From the NCBI RefSeq assembly GCF_001543895.1, contig NZ_JYIJ01000017.1, forward strand, positions 372,001 through 436,000: DNA of 64,000 nt. The letters run 5' to 3'. Positions 46,405 through 54,263 of this stretch are shown here, piece by piece. The translations under genes and the position numbers were made by a program. How positions within the stretch are numbered: the stretch's first letter is position 1; every line of letters begins with the position of its first letter. A model generated the notes under the pieces. That model ran no database searches, was not told where the DNA came from, and worked only from the letters and a program-made list of their open reading frames with translations. Source of the DNA: Carbonactinospora thermoautotrophica (GTDB lineage: Bacteria > Actinomycetota > Actinomycetes > Streptomycetales > Carbonactinosporaceae).

Positions 46405-47507
46405 ACGGGTCGAGGTGACAGATCGCCTCCGGTTGCGGGTTGAGGTTAGCGGTTACGCAGGGTGCGCAGTTTGGCGGCTGGGGTCGCTCCCTTCATGTAG
46501 ACACCATGGTTGGCGCGGTCGCGGTTGTAGTAGCCGATCCACCGTTGCAGCGCCTGGTCGAGGGTGGCCAGGTCTTCGACGTAGCCGCGGTGGAAGAACG
46601 GTCGGTAGAACTCGTGCAACACGGTGCCCTGGAAGCGTTCCACCACGGCGTTGTGGTTCGGCGAGCGCGGCGGGCACAGGTTGTGGCGCAGCTCCAGCTC
46701 GGCCGCCGCCTGCTTGAAGGCTGCACCGGTGAACTCCGGGCCGCGGTCGGTGCGGATCCCGGTCAGCTCCACCCGCACCGCGGCCAGCGCGTGCTTGAGC
46801 TGGCGCAGGAACGCCGCGGCGGCCTCGTCGGTCTTCTCGCCGGTGATCAGCCGCACGACTGCCCAGCGGGTGGCCACGTCCACGGCGGTGAACTCCCCAG
46901 ATCGCGCCGATGCCCTTGAGCTTGCCCACGTAGAAGGTGTCCAGGCACACCTGCTCACCCGCCCTGGTCGCGTGCAGGCAGAACCCGAACGGGCCGGCCA
47001 TCGCCGCGGCGGTCACCTGCCCGGTCTCGGTGGCGGTGAGCGATGCCAACGCGGCGACCCGCTGCCGGCGGGTGCCCAGGTTGTGCCGGGCGAGCACCTT
47101 GTGCACCCCTGACGCCGAGCGGTGCACCCCGCGGGCGGCCAGCCGCGCCACGAGCTGCCGGGCGCCCAGGGTCGGATGCGCCACCGCCTCGGCCAGGGTC
47201 AGCGAGACCTCCTCGGGTGTCATCGCGTTCGGCTGGGTCGGGCGGCGCCGCGGCTTGGGCACCAGCGCGGACAGCCCGTACCGACGGGCTCTGGCCTCCC
47301 ACCGGTAATACGTCGTGCGCGAGATCCCGAACGCCCGGCACGCCGCGCTGACCCCGACCTGGGCGGCGTACTCCAGCAGGCGGACCCGACGCTGGTAGAT
47401 GATGTCCTCAGCGGTCACGTGGTGGTTCCCCTTCTGGTCACTGGAAGCAACCGAAGGCTCCCACCCGTGACCGCCCTTCTTAGCGGCCGGGTGTCACCTC
47501 AACCCGT
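46405..47507. mobile_element. IS481-type insertion sequence
   Basis: A 16-bp terminal inverted repeat with one mismatch bounds the element: ACGGGTCGAGGTGACA at 46405-46420 and the inverse of ACGGGTTGAGGTGACA at 47492-47507. Similarity continues imperfectly about 10 bp further out on both sides, so the true ends may be slightly outside. It carries one transposase gene with a frameshift. I could not define a target duplication. The 290 bp to its left (46113-46404) hold no gene I can support. Confidence 0.75.
46446..47418 (-). pseudogene. IS481-family transposase, frameshifted
   Basis: The N-terminal part (GTG 47418) has a helix-turn-helix (AAQVGVSAACRAFGISRTTY, YRWEARARRYG) and the first catalytic Asp in CLDTFYVGKLKGIGAIW. 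The integrase core continues in another frame: FTAVDVATRWAVVRLITGEK, GIRTDRGPEF with the second Asp, and SPNHNAVVERFQGTVLHEFY with the Glu. The break is at a run of four C (46895-46898 on the + strand; G on the coding strand). Removing one base restores a continuous protein. It is probably an inactivating insertion or a sequencing error; IS481 transposases normally need no frameshift. Confidence 0.85.
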
Positions 47508-47534
47508 GAACAGCAAGGTCTAGCCGGAAGCCAG

Positions 47535-48194
47535 GTGCCCCGCAAGGGGCGTTGGCAGGAACTACGCCGGCATCTCGCCTGGGGGCAAGGCCAGGATCTA
47601 CACGATATCGCGAGCCTCGATTGGCCGTCCGTACGTTCCGACATCGAGGCCAATCTCTACTCCGAACTTGAACCGCTTCCGGTGGAAGTCGAGAATTTGG
47701 GATCCCTCGTGCAGTCCAAACCGAGCGGTCCAGTCACTACTAAGCTCAAGTGGGACGCTATCTCCGCTGAAGATTTCGAGCGATTGCTATTCAACATCAT
47801 AGCCGATGCGAGCGACTACACCAATCCCAAGTGGCTCATGCACACCAATGCGCCAGATCGTGGACGAGACATCTCGGCCGAGCGAGTCACGAGCGACACG
47901 CTGAGCGGAACTAAGAACCAGCGTGTCATCATCCAAGCGAAGCATTGGCAAAATAAGTCGGTTGGCGTACAAGAGGTGTCCGAGGCCGTGGCGCAGGTGG
48001 CCCTGTGGGAACCGCCAAGAGTGCATGTGCTCGTAATAGCCACGAGCGGACGGTTCACGTCGGATGCCGTCGCCTGGATTGAGAAGCACAACGATGCTGG
48101 CAGGCAGCCACACATCGAGATGTGGCCCGATAGTCATCTAGAGCTACTGCTTGCGCAGCGACCACACTTGATCGCTGAGTTTAATCTCCGCTGA
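47535..48194 (+). CDS. Mrr-like restriction endonuclease-fold protein
   Basis: The 219-residue protein has a PD-(D/E)XK Mrr-type core: AEDFERLLFNIIADAS at about 79-93, DRGRDISAE with the catalytic Asp112, and VIIQAKHW with Gln134-x-Lys136. VQEVSEAVAQVAL and VHVLVIATSGRFTSDAVAWI follow. Mrr proteins cut modified or foreign DNA; this short form lacks the usual N-terminal winged helix, so partner or specificity is unclear. GTG 47535 lies only 28 bp from the IS end, and the N-terminal 60 residues are unlike Mrr. The IS may have truncated a longer gene. GC is clearly lower than in the flanking genome. Confidence 0.75.
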   Translation: MPRKGRWQELRRHLAWGQGQDLHDIASLDWPSVRSDIEANLYSELEPLPVEVENLGSLVQSKPSGPVTTKLKWDAISAEDFERLLFNIIADASDYTNPKWLMHTNAPDRGRDISAERVTSDTLSGTKNQRVIIQAKHWQNKSVGVQEVSEAVAQVALWEPPRVHVLVIATSGRFTSDAVAWIEKHNDAGRQPHIEMWPDSHLELLLAQRPHLIAEFNLR

Positions 48195-48298
48195 GTTTGT
48201 GTCGTTAGGGCCTGTCTTCTCTCCATGAGATGCCGCCTTGCTTCTCAAGTAGCCGTATAAGCTAGCTCGCGCCGCGTTGCCTTATGAAGGGGATGCAG

Positions 48299-48847
48299 AT
48301 GAACCGAGACGCCCAGCTCGAACTCACCCACCACAACAGCCAGGAAGCACGAGCACTGCTCGATGAACTCTGCGACGTCTACGCGGATGCCTACGGCGTC
48401 GAGCTTGACGGCGAGAAAGTCACGGCCTTCCGCGGCCGTGCGCTGAAGGCGCTTGAGCGTCCGCGCTTCGAGCTGGTCACGGCGCGCTCGGATGGACTGC
48501 TCGCGGGCTTTGTCTTTGGCTATACGCTGCCGGCGGATACGTTCTGGTGGGATGGGTTGACGCCTGAGCCGGCCGAGGGTTTTGTCCTGGAGGACGGGAC
48601 GCGCACCTTCGTGCTGGCTGAGATCGAAGTACGTCGGGCCTGGCAGGGTGCAGGGCTCGGGCGCCGGCTTCATGACGCCATCCTGGCCAGCCGATACGAG
48701 GAACGCGCGACGTTGGCCACTGGCCCCGGTGCTGATGCTGCCCGCGCCATCTATGAGCGCTGGGGTTGGCAGCAGGTGGGCAAGGTGCCAGGTGGGACAG
48801 GGGCCTACTTCTCGGAGTACACGCTCTACCTTCTGCCGCTTCGGTAA
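48299..48847 (+). CDS. GNAT-family N-acetyltransferase
   Basis: The product is about 182 residues with the GNAT acetyl-CoA loop in VLAEIEVRRAWQGAGLGRRL (V-R-x-W-x-G-x-G-x-G), a preceding strand LLAGFVFGYTLPADTFWW, and AARAIYERWGWQQVGKV in the C-terminal part. The substrate is unknown. I chose ATG 48299 (AAGGGG 6 nt upstream); ATGs at 48284 and 48293 are also in frame. Its 3' end overlaps the convergent XRE gene by 22 bp. Confidence 0.88.
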   Translation: MNRDAQLELTHHNSQEARALLDELCDVYADAYGVELDGEKVTAFRGRALKALERPRFELVTARSDGLLAGFVFGYTLPADTFWWDGLTPEPAEGFVLEDGTRTFVLAEIEVRRAWQGAGLGRRLHDAILASRYEERATLATGPGADAARAIYERWGWQQVGKVPGGTGAYFSEYTLYLLPLR

Positions 48848-50436
48848 ACGGCGAGGCGTTCGTCCAGCTCCTGCACTGGCCTGGTCTTCTCCCAAGGGGC
48901 GAGAAGCCCGCGCACCTCATCGATGCGTTGGTCGATCCGCTGTGCGGTGTTGACGGTGGTCAGGCTGGCGACGTCGCCGATAATCCGCGTTGCCTCGGTC
49001 AGTTCGCCGTGCTGGATGTATGCCTCACCGCGGAAGAGCAAGGTAAAGGCGTAGTTGTGCAGGTTGGACGGATCGAAGATGCCGAGCGACTTGGTGACGG
49101 CCTCCAAGGCCAGATCCGGCTGGCCGAGCTTGAGCGCACAGCCGCTCACCGTGGCCCAATAGAACGACTCGTCATAGAAGTACCACCAGGACGGCGCAGG
49201 CTCATCCGCCTGTATGGCCTTCAGAGCAGCGTATTCTCGGTCAAGCGCGGCATGGCACTTGTCTGCCTGGTTGGTGGCTGCATAGGCGCGGGCTGCCACA
49301 TCAGCAGCGTAGGATTGCGCCCGAGGATTACCCGCCTGTTCGGCCCAGGACTGTGCGGCAATGGCGTGGTCAATACCCACCCGCGGTTTACCTTGCCAGG
49401 TGGCGAGGTGGCTCATGGCGCAGAGCACGTAGATCACGAGATCTTCGTTTTCGGCGTCATGGGCGGCGGTGCGTGCATCCTCGTAGTAGTACTGCGCGCC
49501 GCGGTAGTCGCCGAGGTTAAAAAGCTGCCAGCCAATGAGTTGGCTCAGCTCGGCATAGATCGACAGTGCTCGCGGCTTCAAGTGGTCTGGTGCCCCGTCG
49601 ACGAGCCGCTGGACGACCTGGTGCTGGCCCAAGGCGGTTTGCAAGGCAATGCGCGGCCCCAGTACGTCACCCTGGTGACGGCAGCACAGCACGATCTTCT
49701 CTGCGTGGGCCAGCGTTGCCGCATCGAGCTGACTGGAGTCTTCCAGGACGAGCGCGACGCGGCGTTGTTCATCGGGGTCCGAGATGTCGAAGATCGGGGC
49801 GGCGGCTGCCAGCGCGAATGCGGTACTCAGCTTCGAGAGCAATGCTCGCCGGCTAAGGCCAGGAGGTAGCTGGTGCGCCCACATGAGAATCACCTGGGAG
49901 AGTTGAAGGAGGTCCATTTCCGGCAGCTGATCCATGAGTGACGGCGACAGGATCTTTGTTGCCGTCACTTGATGCCAGGGCTCACGAACCAGCGTTGGAT
50001 TGTCTGAGACGGCGATTGGGTGACCGGGTGCAACCGCAGACAGTGGCGCCGGAGCGGGACAGGACTGGTCAGCAGGGTTTGGCTGACCGTAATCCGTGCT
50101 GTCTAATAAATCCTTGACGTCGCACTGGTAAATCCGGGCGAGCCGATCCAGTGCCGTCAGGCTCGGTTCCCGTCCGCTCTGCGGCCAGGTTTCCCAGTAC
50201 GAGATCTGCTTACCGGTTAGTGGCTTCTCGCCATCCTCGCCGAGGAACAGCTCATTCCAACGATCCGCAACCGCTTGCTGGCTGAGTCCATGGGCCAGGC
50301 GGAAGGCGACACGCGCATTCACCCGTTCCTGCTGCGCAATCTGCGCCGCGATCTGCCGCCAGCTCCAACCCTGACGACGCAGCTCTCTGCTGCGCGCGGC
50401 AATCTCGGCCTTGCGGCTGCGGTGCGCCCGTGCCAT
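48826..50436 (-). CDS. XRE-type regulator with TPR-like C-terminal domain
   Basis: The 536-residue protein has a basic N-terminus (MARAHRSRKAEIAARSRELR), a helix-turn-helix (RLAHGLSQQAVADRWNELFL, LTGKQISYWETWPQSGREPS) and a long alpha-helical region of tetratricopeptide-like hairpins from about residue 240 to 510. This is the layout of SARP-related or peptide-responsive actinobacterial regulators. The start at ATG 50436 has GAAGG 9 nt upstream. It is divergent from the operon at 50678-54263 and is the likely regulator of it; that is inference from position. Confidence 0.85.
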   Translation of the reverse strand: MARAHRSRKAEIAARSRELRRQGWSWRQIAAQIAQQERVNARVAFRLAHGLSQQAVADRWNELFLGEDGEKPLTGKQISYWETWPQSGREPSLTALDRLARIYQCDVKDLLDSTDYGQPNPADQSCPAPAPLSAVAPGHPIAVSDNPTLVREPWHQVTATKILSPSLMDQLPEMDLLQLSQVILMWAHQLPPGLSRRALLSKLSTAFALAAAAPIFDISDPDEQRRVALVLEDSSQLDAATLAHAEKIVLCCRHQGDVLGPRIALQTALGQHQVVQRLVDGAPDHLKPRALSIYAELSQLIGWQLFNLGDYRGAQYYYEDARTAAHDAENEDLVIYVLCAMSHLATWQGKPRVGIDHAIAAQSWAEQAGNPRAQSYAADVAARAYAATNQADKCHAALDREYAALKAIQADEPAPSWWYFYDESFYWATVSGCALKLGQPDLALEAVTKSLGIFDPSNLHNYAFTLLFRGEAYIQHGELTEATRIIGDVASLTTVNTAQRIDQRIDEVRGLLAPWEKTRPVQELDERLAVYRSGRR

Positions 50437-50677
50437 GCCTGAGACCTTCCCGCTCATGGTGACTCGCGGGGTCATGGTACGTCGCCCAGCGCGGACAAGC
50501 GACGGCCGCCGATTGCCGAGCAGGGGCTGGGCGCGCGCACTCCACACCCGTGTGGAACTCCCCACCGCCGTGGTATTTCTGCACGCCAGAAGCTCCCCTC
50601 AGCGGTGGTCGCCCGGTGGACATGGCCGGACGAGAGTGGTGGCAGGCAAAAGGACCATCTGATCTGGGAGCCGAGCG

Positions 50678-50851
50678 ATGACCCCTCCTCCCGTTGACGA
50701 CCTCTTCCCTTCCACCGTCCACCAGCTCTCCACCATCGCCAGCCAAGTGCTGAACGAGCACGTCAACGACGCCGGCCTGTGCGCCGTGTGCGGCTCGGCC
50801 TTCCCGTGCGGGCGGGCGGTGCTGGCTGAGCACAACCTGGCTTCTCTTTGA
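50678..50851 (+). CDS. 57-residue protein with Cys motif
   Basis: The ATG at 50678 has GGGAG about 8 nt upstream. The product has an amphipathic helix (TVHQLSTIASQVLNEHVND) and then CAVCGSAFPC, a CxxCx5C cluster that may bind zinc, ending AVLAEHNLASL. The pattern is common in short actinomycete proteins beside XRE and RsbW-like genes, though no function is established. Two hairpins follow it. Confidence 0.7.
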   Translation: MTPPPVDDLFPSTVHQLSTIASQVLNEHVNDAGLCAVCGSAFPCGRAVLAEHNLASL

Positions 50852-50898
50852 GGGTTCCCGGTGTGGCGTCGAGGGCGTCCGGTGACCACACAGGGAAC

Positions 50899-50941
50899 GC
50901 CCCTGGTGCTCGTCCTCCGTCCCCCCTCGGGCACCAGGGGC
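50899..50941. terminator. Hairpin 1 after the 57-residue gene
   Basis: GCCCCTGGTGC at 50899-50909 pairs perfectly with 50931-50941 around a 21-nt loop. It starts 48 nt after the small gene's stop and is followed by CTCAAAAA, so it may be a terminator or attenuator for the downstream operon. Confidence 0.55.
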
Positions 50942-50951
50942 ACTCAAAAAC

Positions 50952-50999
50952 GCAGGGCCGGAGCGTGGTGATGCCGCCGAGCCCGCGCTCCGGCCCTGC
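50952..50999. terminator. Hairpin 2 after the 57-residue gene
   Basis: Perfect 14-bp arms (50952-50965 and 50986-50999; GCAGGGCCGGAGCG) surround a 20-nt loop. It lies 42 nt before the resolvase-like gene. Two strong hairpins in tandem suggest termination or attenuation between the small gene and the next operon. Confidence 0.6.
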
Positions 51000-51040
51000 T
51001 TCCAGCGCAAAGTGCGTCCGACCATAACGGGGAGTCGCGA

Positions 51041-51346
51041 ATGCCGCCTCTGGTCTTTGGCTATGTCCGAGCGTCCAACGTGGTGGATGCCGCCACGTAC
51101 GTCGACCGGCTCCAGAGGGCCGCCGTGTGTGAGGGGATGGTGCTGGTCGACGTCTTTGTCGAGCGCGACTCCTCGCACACGGCGTTCTTCGCCATGCTCG
51201 ATCGGCTGTGCTTCGACGAAGCCGAGGGCGTGCTGGTCCTGGCCGAACAGCACTGGGACGACGAATTCCGGATGCTGGCGGCGCAGTTCATCGACGACAG
51301 CGGGGCGTGGCTATACGTGGTGCGTGAAGTGGAGCACTCCTCGTGA
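51041..51346 (+). CDS. Resolvase-like small protein
   Basis: The 101-residue protein resembles the N-terminal catalytic domain of serine recombinases: VFGYVRASNVVDAATYVDRL with Tyr-Val-Arg-Ala-Ser at the catalytic position. FVERDSSHTAFFAMLDRLC and GVLVLAEQHW follow. It lacks a DNA-binding domain, so it is unlikely to be an active recombinase; a degenerate or regulatory role is more likely. Its stop overlaps the start of the ATP-binding protein (GTGA). Confidence 0.65.
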   Translation: MPPLVFGYVRASNVVDAATYVDRLQRAAVCEGMVLVDVFVERDSSHTAFFAMLDRLCFDEAEGVLVLAEQHWDDEFRMLAAQFIDDSGAWLYVVREVEHSS

Positions 51347-51936
51347 CGGCCACTCCGATACTTCAGCACAGCGCGCCTCCCGTGGTGAGCTACCTCGAAC
51401 TTGCCGGGCTGCTCAGTGCTGTCGGCTGGGCCAGGCGGCATACCCGGGACGTGCTTTCGGCGTGGGGCATCGAGCGCAACGCCGAGACGGTCGAGCTGCT
51501 GGTGAGCGAGCTGGTGACCAACGCCGTGCGGCATGCCCGAGTGCCCGACGGCGCGGTGACGTACCTCGACCTGGCGGAGGTACGGCGGATTTCCCTGACC
51601 CTGCGACTCCGGCGAGACCGGGTGTCGGTGGAGATCTGGGACAGCGATCCCCAGCCACCCGCCATGAGGGAACAGAGCCTCGACGCCGAAGGCGGGCGCG
51701 GCCTTTTCCTGGTCGCCACGCTCAGCAAGGAGTGGGGGTATTACCACCCGCCGACGGGCGGCAAGGTGGTGTGGTGCGTGGTGCCGCTACCGAGTAGCGG
51801 GACCGCGGATGAGGCGAGTGGGACGCCACGGTGGCCAAAACGTCAGCCCCGCACGATGCCGGTACCCAAAGCCGAGGTCGTGAATGATCCGTCGATTCTC
51901 CAGAAGGTGATCGACGGCCTTCGCCAGATGGAGTGA
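51343..51936 (+). CDS. RsbW-like ATP-binding protein (HATPase_c)
   Basis: The 197-residue GHKL protein has ELLVSELVTNAVRHARVPDG (N box), VSVEIWDSDPQPP (G1) and EGGRGLFLVATLSKEWGYY (G2), ending TGGKVVWCVVPLP. The C-terminal extension is about 45 residues. GTG 51343 overlaps the resolvase-like gene. It is likely an anti-sigma-type kinase or ligand-binding partner, a second copy of the type seen at 20317. Confidence 0.85.
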   Translation: MTATPILQHSAPPVVSYLELAGLLSAVGWARRHTRDVLSAWGIERNAETVELLVSELVTNAVRHARVPDGAVTYLDLAEVRRISLTLRLRRDRVSVEIWDSDPQPPAMREQSLDAEGGRGLFLVATLSKEWGYYHPPTGGKVVWCVVPLPSSGTADEASGTPRWPKRQPRTMPVPKAEVVNDPSILQKVIDGLRQME

Positions 51937-52065
51937 CGCCCATAGACGGCACGACCAGCGGGCGAAGGGAGCGCTTCCCATTCGACTCAGATCACCCGCT
52001 AGCGGCGCGCGCCAAGAAAGAATCCACGTAACCTGAACAGCCTGAAACACACGAGGAGACTCGCG

Positions 52066-53166
52066 ATGAAGCGCTCGCTCATCGTCGGCACGCACGCTAA
52101 CTCCTGCTACTTCCGTACGTCAGTCGCCGGCGATGCCCGGAAGGCGCTCATTCAGATCACTGAGCGCTGCAATCTGCACTGCGCTCACTGCTTCGTTTCG
52201 TCGGGCGACTGGGGCGAGCACATGTCGTTCGAGGACATCACTGAACGGGTGTTGCCGAGGTTACGCCGGGCGCGGGTCGAGCGCATCACCTTGACCGGCG
52301 GTGAGCCTTTCGTCCACCCGTCGATCATGGAGATCTGTGCTGCGATCGCGGACTTGGGGATGCCGGTCGGCATCTGCACCAACGCCACTCAGACCACAGA
52401 CGAGCAGATCGCCTACTTACAGTCCTTGGGCAACGTGCATATCAACGTCAGTTTCGATGGGTTCCGCCCGGAGAGCCATGGCAAGTTTCGGGGCAACCAG
52501 TCGTCGTTCGCGACAACCGTTGCCACCACCCGGAAGTTCGCCGAGGCCGGATTGCTGCAAGGGCTGCTGTCCACCCCGAACGCGCTGACGGACGTTGAAG
52601 AATTCGCCGCGCTGTGCGAATTCGCGGTTGAGGTTGGCGCAGGGTATGTCCTGATGAACCCACTCTCCTCATTCGGACGAGGAGTCAAGAGCAGGGGACG
52701 TCTGGCTGCGGACGAGACTAAAATGCGCGCTATCCACACCGTGACTGAGCGCTTCCGCGAGCGCGGCCTGGACGTTGTGCACATCCGCTTCCCCAACGAC
52801 GACAAGCCCCTCGGCGGCTGTGAGGCCGGCAAGCTGATTTATGTCTTCGCCGACGGCCTGACGGCGGTCTGTCCCTACCTCGTGTTCGCGGCCCGCACGC
52901 CACAGTCCAAGTACAAGGATCGGGAGTTCCTGGTGGGCAACATCCTGGAAGGCGAGGTGGCGTCCGCACTCGATGCCTACAACTTTCACGAGCGCTTCGC
53001 CGTTGGTAGCAATGCCAAGTGCGGGGCGTGTGGCATGAACTCACGGTGTGGCAAGGGATGCCCGGCCGCCTTGGTGGCCAGTGGCCAGTACATCAGGGAC
53101 GTGGACCGCGAGCAGTGCCCGGTACCCGATGACGCCGCGATGCTTCCGCTGACGGTGGTCCGCTGA
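52066..53166 (+). CDS. Radical SAM-SPASM enzyme
   Basis: The 366-residue protein has the [4Fe-4S]-SAM motif C35-x3-C39-x2-C42 (CNLHCAHC), the SAM-binding GGEP at 78-81 and a TIM-barrel region. It has a complete SPASM pattern: C252-x11-G264-x4-C269, then C319-x2-C322-x5-C328-x3-C332 and C351. SPASM enzymes usually modify peptides or proteins through auxiliary Fe-S clusters. No precursor peptide is visible in the 129 nt upstream. The SPASM set argues against a viperin. ATG 52066 has GAGGAG 8 nt upstream. The next gene starts on the last base of its stop (TGATG), so expression with it is coupled. Confidence 0.88.
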   Translation: MKRSLIVGTHANSCYFRTSVAGDARKALIQITERCNLHCAHCFVSSGDWGEHMSFEDITERVLPRLRRARVERITLTGGEPFVHPSIMEICAAIADLGMPVGICTNATQTTDEQIAYLQSLGNVHINVSFDGFRPESHGKFRGNQSSFATTVATTRKFAEAGLLQGLLSTPNALTDVEEFAALCEFAVEVGAGYVLMNPLSSFGRGVKSRGRLAADETKMRAIHTVTERFRERGLDVVHIRFPNDDKPLGGCEAGKLIYVFADGLTAVCPYLVFAARTPQSKYKDREFLVGNILEGEVASALDAYNFHERFAVGSNAKCGACGMNSRCGKGCPAALVASGQYIRDVDREQCPVPDDAAMLPLTVVR

Positions 53167-53441
53167 TGACTGGTCTGTTCATCGTCATCGAGGGACCGAA
53201 CGGAGTCGGCAAAACCACTGTCGCCTCGTTGCTGGGGACGCGACTCCGCGAACGGTCAGCCGCTCGCGTGCACCTGACGCCCGAGCCGACTCATACCCCG
53301 CTCGGGCGGCTGCTTCGATCGTCGGAATCGGTGCTGACCGGCCGGGCACTGGCGCTGGCCATGGCAGCAGATCGCTACCTCCACGTGGAGTGCGAGATCA
53401 TTCCGCGGCTTGACGATCTCGGCAAACGAGCGGATAACTGA
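53166..53441 (+). CDS. Thymidylate kinase-like protein, C-terminally truncated
   Basis: The 91 residues match the first third of dTMP kinase: FIVIEGPNGVGKTTVASLLG (P-loop at 10-18), LTPEPTHTPLGRLLRS and ALALAMAADRYLHVECEIIP. The frame then ends where family members have the DRY motif and the lid; full-length enzymes are about 200-215 residues. As written it cannot be an active kinase. The next gene begins at the very next base, so a deletion may have joined them. Its retained P-loop could still bind nucleotide. Its start is coupled to the radical SAM gene. Confidence 0.75.
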   Translation: MTGLFIVIEGPNGVGKTTVASLLGTRLRERSAARVHLTPEPTHTPLGRLLRSSESVLTGRALALAMAADRYLHVECEIIPRLDDLGKRADN

Positions 53442-54263
53442 GTGCAGATGTTTTCGATCTTGACTGTCAACATTGGCGCGGCCTCACGCGAGCGCGCCGA
53501 GGTCATGTTGCGCTGGCTGGCCGCCCGGCCAGAGGACGTGTTCATCCTGACCGAAACCAGCGCGGGCGCTGGCACGACCTATCTGCTTGATAAGTTCCGT
53601 CAGGCTGGCTTCGCCGTGGTGCACACGCCGGACGCGACCGGCGACCGCGGGACGGCGCTCGTGAGCCGGGTATCGGTCACCGACACGCTGTCCGGCCACT
53701 TCGCGGGCGTGAGCATCCCGGGCCGGGTGGCCAGCGCGCTGCTGGCAACCGAGCCGGCCGTGGCCGTGCTCGGCGTGTACGTGCCGAGCCGGGATCGCAG
53801 CGTCGAGAAGACCGAGAAGAAGCAGGCGTTCATCGACTCGCTCCTGGCCAGGCTCGACGCGCTGCCCGACGAGCTGCGTGAGCGTCTGGTGCTTGGCGGT
53901 GACTACAACGTCATCGCCCGCACGCATCAACCGCTACATCCGGGCTTCCTGGCCTTCGAGTTCGGCCTGTTGGAGGCCATTGAGGCGCACGGCTTCGTCG
54001 ACGCGCACGAACGCTGCTCCCCTGGTGAGCAGGTCTACAGCTGGATCGGCCGGACCGGGGACGGCTACCGCTACGACTACTTTCACGTCGGCCAGGCGCT
54101 CGGCGCCCACATCATGGGATGTGCCTACCTGCAGGAGACGCGTGAGCAGCGCCTCACCGATCACGCCGCCGTGACGCTCCAGCTCGATGTGACCGTCCAG
54201 TCCCGACTGGAGACCAGCGACCCAGCCGACACGACCGAGGCCGACGCGATGACGCTGTTCTAG
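53442..54263 (+). CDS. Endonuclease/exonuclease/phosphatase (EEP) family protein
   Basis: The 273-residue protein has the EEP fold residues: Asn10 in LTVNIG, Glu38 in ILTETS, Asp154-x-Asn156 in LGGDYNVIAR, Asp212 in YRYDYFHVG, and Asp240-His241 in LTDHAAVTL. These are the metal and acid-base residues of ExoIII/DNase I-type phosphodiesterases. The substrate could be DNA, RNA or a nucleotide. The start is GTG 53442 or, two codons later, ATG 53448, directly after the truncated kinase. Its 3' end overlaps the convergent CYTH gene by 4 bp. Confidence 0.85.
   Translation: MQMFSILTVNIGAASRERAEVMLRWLAARPEDVFILTETSAGAGTTYLLDKFRQAGFAVVHTPDATGDRGTALVSRVSVTDTLSGHFAGVSIPGRVASALLATEPAVAVLGVYVPSRDRSVEKTEKKQAFIDSLLARLDALPDELRERLVLGGDYNVIARTHQPLHPGFLAFEFGLLEAIEAHGFVDAHERCSPGEQVYSWIGRTGDGYRYDYFHVGQALGAHIMGCAYLQETREQRLTDHAAVTLQLDVTVQSRLETSDPADTTEADAMTLF

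Noticed and set aside
51041-51346. Active serine recombinase
   Set aside because: Only about 100 residues with no DNA-binding domain, fused by overlap to a regulatory ATPase gene; a degenerate or regulatory role is more likely.
52066-53166. Prokaryotic viperin, because a radical SAM gene is next to a nucleotide kinase
   Set aside because: The protein has a complete SPASM cysteine set (C252...C351), which viperins lack, and its cluster motif region does not look like a viperin.
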